DNA from: Planctomycetota bacterium
Lineage (GTDB): Bacteria > Planctomycetota > UBA1135
Assembly: GCA_014382465.1 (NCBI GenBank)
Contig: JACNJP010000137.1
Location: 1-6,638, forward strand
Reading direction: 5' to 3'
DNA: 6,638 nt
Both the position numbers and the translations under genes were made by a program. Below, one piece after another: positions 1 to 4,696 of the stretch. Each line of letters opens with the position of its first letter. Positions within the stretch are counted from its first letter, which is position 1. The notes beneath the pieces are model-generated. The model ran no database searches. It saw nothing but the letters and a program-made list of their open reading frames with translations, and was not told the origin of the DNA.

Positions 1-150
1 CCGCCCGCCCCACCGCCCGCCCGGGCCAGGCGCGGGGCCGGGGGAGGCATCCGGTTTTCCTCCCGGGGGGGGCGCCGCGGGGGGGCGGGGGAGACAGGGG
101 GGAAAGAGCAACCCGCAGCGGGGGGACAACCGCCAACAGCCCCAAACGGC
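1..150. other. Low-complexity G/C homopolymer tract, probable poor-quality contig end
   Basis: Runs of 8 G (65-72), 7 G (79-85), 5 G (87-91), 6 G (97-102) and 6 G (120-125) lie close together, with C-rich repeats at 1-24. From base 151 the sequence turns abruptly into normal codon-structured coding DNA. The upstream stretch shows neither the codon bias of the genes nor recognisable family residues in the frame of the downstream oxidoreductase tail. I read it as error-prone sequence at a contig end. A genuine low-complexity insert cannot be excluded. Confidence 0.6.
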
Positions 151-360
151 CCGACCACCGAGGCCTACGCCGGCGAGAACCGCCACTTCGTCCAGTGCTT
201 CCGCGAAGGGCGGAAGCCCGAGCTGACCTTCGACGACGGCGTCGAGGTCATGCGCCTGCTGATGGCCGCCTACCTCTCGAGCGAGGAAGGCCGCGCCGTC
301 GACCCGGGCGACGCCGCCCTGGAGAGCTACGTCCCCGCCGCCTGCCGCCAGCCCGACTGA
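1..360 (+). CDS. Gfo/Idh/MocA family oxidoreductase, C-terminal fragment (5' end missing)
   Basis: The reading frame is open from base 1 to a TGA at 358-360, but only about the last 69 codons (from base 151) look like real protein. That stretch begins TTEAYAGENRHFVQCFREG, continues through KPELTFDDGVEVMRLLMAAY and SSEEGRAVD, and ends near YVPAACRQPD. The pattern 'F-x(n)-REGR-x-P-x(n)-DG-x(n)-L-x-AAY-x-S-x-EGR' followed by a 'YVPA' tail is typical of the C-terminus of sugar-type NAD(P)-dependent Gfo/Idh/MocA oxidoreductases. The nucleotide-binding half, with its GxGxxG and EKP motifs, would lie before the window. Codons 1-50 translate to low-complexity Pro/Gly/Arg and are probably sequence error, so the true frame there is unknown. 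The next gene follows after 19 bp and belongs to the same family, which suggests a tandem pair in one transcript. The substrate cannot be told from the tail alone. Confidence 0.66.
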   Translation, partial: PPAPPPARARRGAGGGIRFSSRGGRRGGAGETGGKEQPAAGGQPPTAPNGPTTEAYAGENRHFVQCFREGRKPELTFDDGVEVMRLLMAAYLSSEEGRAVDPGDAALESYVPAACRQPD

Positions 361-379
361 TCCTGAACCCCGCGTTCCC

Positions 380-1675
380 ATGAGCACCACTCGTCGCAAC
401 TTCATCCTCACGACCGCCGCCGCCGGCGCCGCCGCCGCGGCCTCCACCCCCGCGGTCTCCGCCCGCGCCTACGGCCGCATCCTCGGCGCCAACGACCGCA
501 TCCGCATGGCGGTGGTCGGCCCCGGCGGCATGGGCTGCGGCCACATCGGCAGCTTCTGCAACCTGCGCAAGCAGGGCAAGGTCGACTTCGACATCGTCGC
601 CGTCTGCGACGTCTGCAAGACCCACCTCGACCGCGGCCTGAAGATGGCCCGCGAAGGCCAGGAGGGCGTGCAGGTCGACGGCTACCGCTACTACGAGGAG
701 GTGATCGCGCGCGACGACATCGACGCCGTGCTGATCGCGACCACCGAGCACTCGCACGCCGCGATCGCGATCGCCGCGGTCAACGCCGGCAAGGACGTCT
801 ACTGCGAGAAGCCGATGACCCTGCGGCTGGAGGACGCCCTGGCGCTCTACGACGTGGTCATGGCCAAGGAGGGCGTCGTGTTCCAGGTCGGCACCCAGAA
901 GATGGCGCTCAACAAGTACCGCGAGGCGCGCCGCCTGATCAAGGAGGGCGCCATCGGCAAGCCGCTGTGGAGCCAGACCTCCTACTGCCGCAACACGCCG
1001 TCGGGCGAGTGGAACTACTACGGCATCGACCCGGCGGTGGTGCCGGGCGAGATGCTCGACTGGAAGGCCTGGCTCGGCATGCTCCAGTTCGACCCGAAGC
1101 GGCCCGGCCAGGCCCGCGAGTTCGACACCAAGATCTTCCACCGCTGGCGGCGCTACAAGGACTTCTCGACCGGCGTCATCGGCGACCTGCTGGTGCACGA
1201 GATGACCCCGCTGTTCTTCGCCATGGACCTCGACTGGCCGTCGCGGGTGGACGCCATCGGCGGCCACTACATCGACAAGGAGATGGAGAACCACGACCAG
1301 GTCAACCTGACGATCCAGTTCCCCGAGGAGCACACCATGATCGTCGCCGGCTCCACCTGCAACGAGCAGGGCCTGGCCACCACCATCCGCGGCCACGAGG
1401 GCACCATCTACCTCGCCGGCAACAACTGCGAGCTGCGGCCCGAGCGCCCCTACGTCGACGACCACGAGCCGCAGGTGATCGAGTGCGAGCGCATCGCCGA
1501 CCAGGACTACCTGCGCATGAACTGGCTCGAGTCGATCCGCGACCGCAAGAAGCCCTTCAGCACGGTGGATGTCGGCGCCAAGGTCATGGTGGCGGTCGAC
1601 CTGGCCACCCGGTCGATGTGGGAGAACAAGGCCTTCACCTTCGACAAGGTGACGCGCAAGGTCAGCGCGCTGTAG
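380..1675 (+). CDS. Tat-exported Gfo/Idh/MocA family oxidoreductase (sugar/polyol dehydrogenase-like)
   Basis: This is a complete 431-residue protein, a usual length for secreted members of the family. The N-terminus carries a twin-arginine signal (TTRRNFI at residues 3-9, then an Ala-rich stretch to about residue 28), so export as a folded, cofactor-loaded enzyme is expected. The mature part opens with the common 'ANDRIRMAVVG' entry to a Rossmann fold. Its dinucleotide-binding loop is G47-P-G49-G50-M-G52, followed by the acidic VAVCDV strand end, TTEHSH at 121-126 and the signature E143-K144-P145. The C-terminal alpha/beta domain has the family-type His273 in DLLVHEM and ends with 'WLESIRDRKKPFSTVDVG'-like family residues. 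Members oxidise or reduce sugars, inositols or glycosides using bound NAD(P). GH109 glycosidases share this fold, so a glycosidase role is an alternative. The ATG start gives an intact Tat motif, although no Shine-Dalgarno is visible upstream. The preceding gene ends 19 bp upstream. The substrate is unknown; nearby rhamnoside genes make a sugar or glycoside plausible. Confidence 0.93.
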   Translation: MSTTRRNFILTTAAAGAAAAASTPAVSARAYGRILGANDRIRMAVVGPGGMGCGHIGSFCNLRKQGKVDFDIVAVCDVCKTHLDRGLKMAREGQEGVQVDGYRYYEEVIARDDIDAVLIATTEHSHAAIAIAAVNAGKDVYCEKPMTLRLEDALALYDVVMAKEGVVFQVGTQKMALNKYREARRLIKEGAIGKPLWSQTSYCRNTPSGEWNYYGIDPAVVPGEMLDWKAWLGMLQFDPKRPGQAREFDTKIFHRWRRYKDFSTGVIGDLLVHEMTPLFFAMDLDWPSRVDAIGGHYIDKEMENHDQVNLTIQFPEEHTMIVAGSTCNEQGLATTIRGHEGTIYLAGNNCELRPERPYVDDHEPQVIECERIADQDYLRMNWLESIRDRKKPFSTVDVGAKVMVAVDLATRSMWENKAFTFDKVTRKVSAL

Positions 1676-1689
1676 ACGGAAGACGCGCC

Positions 1690-1729
1690 GCGCCCGGCCG
1701 GGGACGACCCCCGACCGGGCGCTTCCTTT
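1690..1729 (+). terminator. Terminator-like GC hairpin after the oxidoreductase gene
   Basis: Arms 1690-1703 and 1709-1722 pair over 14 positions with a single C/A mismatch (1698/1714), closing a 5-nt loop (1704-1708). The stem is followed by the T-containing tail TTCCTTT (1723-1729). It starts 14 bp after the TAG stop of the oxidoreductase gene, the expected place for an intrinsic terminator. The tail is not a clean U-run, so termination may be partial or Rho-assisted. It separates the oxidoreductase unit from the rhamnose unit. Confidence 0.7.
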
Positions 1730-1744
1730 GGCCCCGAGGCACCG

Positions 1745-1773
1745 TGGCCGGCCGCCGCGAGCCAACCTATACT
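1745..1773 (+). promoter_or_regulatory. Candidate sigma70-type promoter for the rhamnose operon
   Basis: TATACT at 1768-1773 matches five of six bases of the bacterial -10 consensus and is one of very few AT-rich hexamers in this region. A weak -35 candidate, TGGCCG, sits 17 bp upstream (1745-1750, three of six matches). Transcription would start near base 1780, giving a leader of roughly 37 nt before the rhaA ATG. The box lies after the terminator-like hairpin and inside an inverted repeat, which fits a regulated promoter. This comes from motif reading only. Confidence 0.5.
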
Positions 1774-1780
1774 CGCGGCG
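1753..1780. promoter_or_regulatory. Perfect 9-10-9 inverted repeat overlapping the -10 box (operator candidate)
   Basis: CGCCGCGAG at 1753-1761 is the exact reverse complement of CTCGCGGCG at 1772-1780. The arms are separated by a 10-nt AT-richer spacer (1762-1771). The right arm overlaps the end of the TATACT box, and the predicted transcript would start near the end of this arm. The left arm would therefore not be in the RNA, which favours a DNA-binding site for a dimeric regulator over an RNA hairpin. A role in repressing the rhamnose genes is inferred from position only. High GC raises the chance of accidental palindromes. Confidence 0.45.
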
Positions 1781-1816
1781 CACCCTGGCCGATCCGCCGG
1801 CGCGCTCCCCTTCCCC

Positions 1817-3103
1817 ATGGCCGAATCCTCCCCGCGCGTCGAGCAGGCCTGGCGGCACGCCCGCGAGGTCTACTCCGAGCTGGGCGTCGACGCCGAGGAC
1901 GCGCTGGAGCGCCTGGCCCGGGTGCCGGTCTCGCTCAACTGCTGGCAGGGCGACGACGTCCGCGGCTTCGAGGACGGAGGCGCGGCGCTCGACGGCGGCT
2001 TGGCGGTCTCCGGCAATTACCTGGGGCGGGCGCGCGACCCCGACGAGCTGCGCCGCGACGCCGAGCAGGCGCTGCGCTGCATCCCCGGCCGCCACCGCTT
2101 CAACCTGCACGCCAGCTACGCCGAGACCGGCGGCGCGCGCGTCGACCGCGACGCCCTCCAGCCCGGCCACTTCGCCGGCTGGATCGGCTGGGCGCGCGAG
2201 CGCGGGCTGGGCCTGGACTTCAACCCGACCTTCTTCGCCCACCCCAAGGCGGCGGACGGCTTCACCCTGGCGCACGCCGACCCGGCGGTCCGCGGCTTCT
2301 GGATCGAGCACGGCCGCGCCTGCCGCCGCGTCGGCGCCGCCTTCGGCGCGGCGCTCGGCACGCCCTGCGTCACCAACGTCTGGGTGCCGGACGGCTACAA
2401 GGACACGCCCGCCGACCGCGCCGCGCCGCGCGCCCGGCTGGCCGAGGCGCTCGACCAGGTGTTCGCCGAGGAGCTCGACCCCGCGCTCCAGCTCGACGCG
2501 GTCGAGCCCAAGCTGTTCGGCATCGGCTCGGAGAGCTACGTCGCCGGCAGCCACGAGTTCTACCTCGGCTACGCCATCTCGCGCCGCAAGCTGCTGTGCC
2601 TCGACATGGGCCACCAGCACCCGACCGAGGTCCTGTCCGACAAGCTTTCGGCGGCGCTGCCCTACCTGCCGGGGGTGCTGCTCCACGTCAGCCGCGGTGT
2701 GCGCTGGGACAGCGACCACGTCGTCACCCTCAGCGACGAGCTCGAGGAGCTGGCCAAGGAGCTGGTGCGGCTCGACGCGCTCGGCCTGGAAGGCGCGCCG
2801 CCGCGGGTCCACCTCGGCCTCGACTTCTTCGACGCCAGCATCAACCGCGTCGCCGCCTGGGTGATCGGCACCCGATCGCTCCAGAAGGCGCTGCTGCTCG
2901 CCCTGCTCGAGCCGGCGGACACCTTGCAGGCGCTCGAGCGCGACGGCGACTTCACCGGCCGCCTGGCGCTGCTCGAGGAGCTGAAGTCGCTGCCGGCTGG
3001 CGCGGTGTGGGACTACCACTGCCTGCGCCAGGGCGCGCCCGTCGGGCTCGCCTGGCTCGACGAAGTCCGCCGCTACGAGCGCGATGTCCTCAGCCAGCGC
3101 TGA
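1817..3103 (+). CDS. rhaA: L-rhamnose isomerase (EC 5.3.1.14)
   Basis: This cytoplasmic enzyme interconverts L-rhamnose and L-rhamnulose, the first step of L-rhamnose catabolism. The 428-residue protein is close to the ~419 residues of E. coli RhaA and resembles it from end to end. It opens with VEQAWRHARE and the VSLNCWQGDDV signature, followed by GNYLGRARDP, FNLHASY, LGLDFNPTFFAHP, ADGFTLAHAD and VWVPDGYKD. Residues equivalent to the E. coli metal-binding and catalytic set are all present: E230 (VEPKLFGIGSESY), D263 and H266 (CLDMGHQHPTE), H290 (LLHVSRGVRWDSD), D298 and D300, and D336 (GLDFFDASINR). Mn2+ or another divalent metal dependence is therefore expected. The ATG start aligns with the E. 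coli N-terminus. No Shine-Dalgarno is visible before it; the upstream bases are pyrimidine-rich (CTCCCCTTCCCC). It is the first gene of a four-gene unit and its end overlaps the transporter start by 20 nt. Confidence 0.98.
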   Translation: MAESSPRVEQAWRHAREVYSELGVDAEDALERLARVPVSLNCWQGDDVRGFEDGGAALDGGLAVSGNYLGRARDPDELRRDAEQALRCIPGRHRFNLHASYAETGGARVDRDALQPGHFAGWIGWARERGLGLDFNPTFFAHPKAADGFTLAHADPAVRGFWIEHGRACRRVGAAFGAALGTPCVTNVWVPDGYKDTPADRAAPRARLAEALDQVFAEELDPALQLDAVEPKLFGIGSESYVAGSHEFYLGYAISRRKLLCLDMGHQHPTEVLSDKLSAALPYLPGVLLHVSRGVRWDSDHVVTLSDELEELAKELVRLDALGLEGAPPRVHLGLDFFDASINRVAAWVIGTRSLQKALLLALLEPADTLQALERDGDFTGRLALLEELKSLPAGAVWDYHCLRQGAPVGLAWLDEVRRYERDVLSQR

Positions 3104-4529
3104 AGCCCCGACCGGCCCCGCGGTCGAGCCCGTCGCCGCCGGCGAGTTCGAGCGCGAGCCGGTCCCGGAGCGCGCGCGGCTCGGCTTCAGGAGCTTCGTC
3201 GGCATGTACGCCGGCGAGCACTGCGCCGGCACCGAGCTGATGATCGGGCCGCTGTTCGTCGCCTCGGGCGTCAGCGCCTTCGACCTCGTGGTCGGCCTGC
3301 TGGTCGGCAATGCCCTGGCGGTGCTGAGCTGGCTGGTCGTGACCGCGCCGATCGCCACCCGCGTGCGGCTGACCCTCTACCGCCAGCTCGAGCGGATCTG
3401 CGGCCGGCGCCTGGTGACGCTCTACAACCTCGCCAACGGGGTCATGTTCTGCTTCCTGGCCGGCTCGATGATCACGGTCTCGGCGACCGCGGTGGGGGTG
3501 CTGTTCGGCTTCCCGATGCCCGCTCTCGGCGACGCCTACCCGACCGGCCTCGGCTGGGTGCTGGCGGTGCTGGCGGTCGGCGGCCTGATCACGGTCGTCG
3601 CCGCCTTCGGCTACCGCAGCGTTGCCCGCTTCGCCAACCTCGCCGCGCCGTGGATGGTGCTGGTCTTCGTCGCCTTCGGCCTGGTCGGCCTGAGCGAGTT
3701 CCTGCGCACCACCGGCAGCGAGGTCGGCTCGCCGGGCGAGCTCTGGCGCCTGGCCGAAACGGCCATCTGGACCGGTGGCGATCCCCTGCCGGGCCAGGTC
3801 AAGTTCGGCTTCTGGCACGTCGTCTTCTTCGCCTGGTTCTGCAACGGCGCCATGCACCTCGGCATGTCCGACCTGTCGGTGCTGCGCTTCGCGCGGCGGT
3901 CGTGGCACGGCCTCGCCTCGGGCGCGGGGATGTACGTCGGCCACTTCCTGGCCTGGCTGGCGGCATCGATCCTCTACGCGCTGCAGCTCCACCGCGATCC
4001 GGCGAACACCGACGTGCTGCCCGGGCCGATGGCCTGGCAGGCCTGCGGCGTGGCCGGGCTGCTGTGCGTGGTGGTGGCCGGCTGGACCACCGCCAACCCG
4101 ACCATCTACCGCGCCGGCCTGGCCTTCCAGGCGATCGTGCCGCGCTCGCCGCGCTTCACGGTCACCCTCTTCACCGGCGCCGTCGCCACCGTCGCCGGGC
4201 TGTTCCCGGCGATCGCGATGCGGCTGCTCGGCTTCGTCGCGCTCTACGGCCTGGTGCTGGTGCCGATGGGCGCGGTGGTGTTCGCCGACTTCTGGCTGCT
4301 GCCGCGGCTCGGGCTGCGGTCGTGGTGGGCGGAGCGGCGCGGCCTGCGCGTCCATCCTGCCGCCGGCCTGGCGTGGGGCGGCAGCCTGGCCGCGGCGCTG
4401 CTCGCGGTCCGCTTCGGCGGCCTGCCGATCTACTTCGCGGCCCTGCCGGCCTGGTTCCTGGCGATCCTGCTCTACGTCGTGGCGAGCGCCGTGGTGCAGC
4501 GGCGCGCCGGCGAGGAGGCGGCCGGATGA
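3084..4529 (+). CDS. NCS1-family (purine-cytosine permease-like) transporter, candidate L-rhamnose permease
   Basis: This 481-residue integral membrane protein has a polar cytoplasmic N-terminus (about 1-35) and roughly 12 hydrophobic helices, near 37-62, 66-89, 115-142, 157-175, 186-206, 243-260, 280-301, 318-336, 360-379, 381-402, 427-442 and 448-470. This suits the LeuT-like fold of the NCS1 family. The segment W334-T-T-A-N-P-T-I-Y342 with its trailing GLAFQ resembles the 'WTT-N-x(n)-Y-x(n)-L' region of CodB-like permeases. NCS1 proteins are cation symporters classically for nucleobases, hydantoins or vitamins. Here the gene overlaps rhaA by 20 nt and lies just before a small membrane protein and a rhamnosidase, so L-rhamnose (or a rhamnoside) is the inferred substrate. 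The ATG at 3084 gives a full N-terminus. A second ATG at 3204, with AGGAG at 3189-3193, would cut into the first helix and is less likely. Nucleobase transport remains possible. Confidence 0.85.
   Translation: MSSASAEAPTGPAVEPVAAGEFEREPVPERARLGFRSFVGMYAGEHCAGTELMIGPLFVASGVSAFDLVVGLLVGNALAVLSWLVVTAPIATRVRLTLYRQLERICGRRLVTLYNLANGVMFCFLAGSMITVSATAVGVLFGFPMPALGDAYPTGLGWVLAVLAVGGLITVVAAFGYRSVARFANLAAPWMVLVFVAFGLVGLSEFLRTTGSEVGSPGELWRLAETAIWTGGDPLPGQVKFGFWHVVFFAWFCNGAMHLGMSDLSVLRFARRSWHGLASGAGMYVGHFLAWLAASILYALQLHRDPANTDVLPGPMAWQACGVAGLLCVVVAGWTTANPTIYRAGLAFQAIVPRSPRFTVTLFTGAVATVAGLFPAIAMRLLGFVALYGLVLVPMGAVVFADFWLLPRLGLRSWWAERRGLRVHPAAGLAWGGSLAAALLAVRFGGLPIYFAALPAWFLAILLYVVASAVVQRRAGEEAAG
4513..4518 (+). 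promoter_or_regulatory. Ribosome binding site of the small membrane protein
   Basis: AGGAGG lies 7 nt before the ATG at 4526, inside the end of the transporter gene. This near-perfect Shine-Dalgarno fixes the start of the 56-codon gene. It contrasts with the absence of any such site before rhaA and before the oxidoreductase at 380. Confidence 0.75.
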
Positions 4530-4696
4530 GACGCGCCCTGCAAGGCCTTTCGTGGCTGGCGCTGCTCGGCACGATCGCGCCGGCGGTCCTCTACCTGAGC
4601 GGCGGCCTGGAGCTGGCCGCCCTCAAGACGGCGATGCTGCTCGCCACCCTGCTCTGGTTCCTCACCGTTCCCTTCTGGATGGAGCGACCGCGATGA
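4526..4696 (+). CDS. Small two-helix membrane protein (56 aa), function unknown
   Basis: The product is 56 residues: a short basic start (MRRALQ), a hydrophobic helix at about 8-25 (WLALLGTIAPAVLYL), a short turn with GGLELAALK, a second helix at about 36-51 (AMLLATLLWFLTVPFW), and a basic tail MERPR. It should sit in the inner membrane as a helical hairpin. Proteins of this shape, with a 'LSWLAL-GTI-P' start and a 'TLLWF-x(n)-PFWM' end, seem familiar to me as small conserved hypothetical proteins, but I can name no function. The start is set by an AGGAGG 7 nt upstream. The gene overlaps the transporter by ATGA (4526-4529) and the rhamnosidase by ATGA (4693-4696), so translation should be coupled on both sides. 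A role as an accessory or stabilising subunit of the transporter is inferred from position only. Confidence 0.82.
   Translation: MRRALQGLSWLALLGTIAPAVLYLSGGLELAALKTAMLLATLLWFLTVPFWMERPR
4681..4684 (+). promoter_or_regulatory. Ribosome binding site of the alpha-L-rhamnosidase
   Basis: GGAG lies 8 nt before the ATG at 4693, within the last codons of the small membrane protein gene. It supports the start at 4693 over the in-frame ATG at 4705, which has no Shine-Dalgarno at a suitable distance. Confidence 0.6.

Noticed and set aside
1690..1780. A riboswitch or structured leader in the intergenic region
   Set aside because: The first hairpin fits a terminator, and the second inverted repeat lies mostly upstream of the likely transcript start. 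The remaining leader of about 37 nt is too short for a known riboswitch.
3204..3206. Alternative transporter start at an internal ATG preceded by AGGAG
   Set aside because: It would remove residues of the first membrane helix and break the overlap with rhaA. The purine run is 10 nt away and probably coincidental.
967..3240. A 757-codon + strand frame spanning the oxidoreductase end, the terminator region and rhaA
   Set aside because: It runs out of frame through two well-supported genes and an intergenic hairpin, and is Arg/Pro/Gly-rich with no family features.
248..3358. A 1036-codon open frame on the - strand opposite the oxidoreductase and rhaA genes
   Set aside because: It is antisense to two clearly recognised genes, its translation is low-complexity Ala/Val/Arg/Gly, and such open antisense frames are expected when third codon positions are nearly all G or C.
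3650..4525. An upstream extension of the small membrane protein frame into the transporter gene
   Set aside because: The frame stays open by chance through the transporter and encodes Arg-rich nonsense. The AGGAGG and ATG at 4526 mark the real start.
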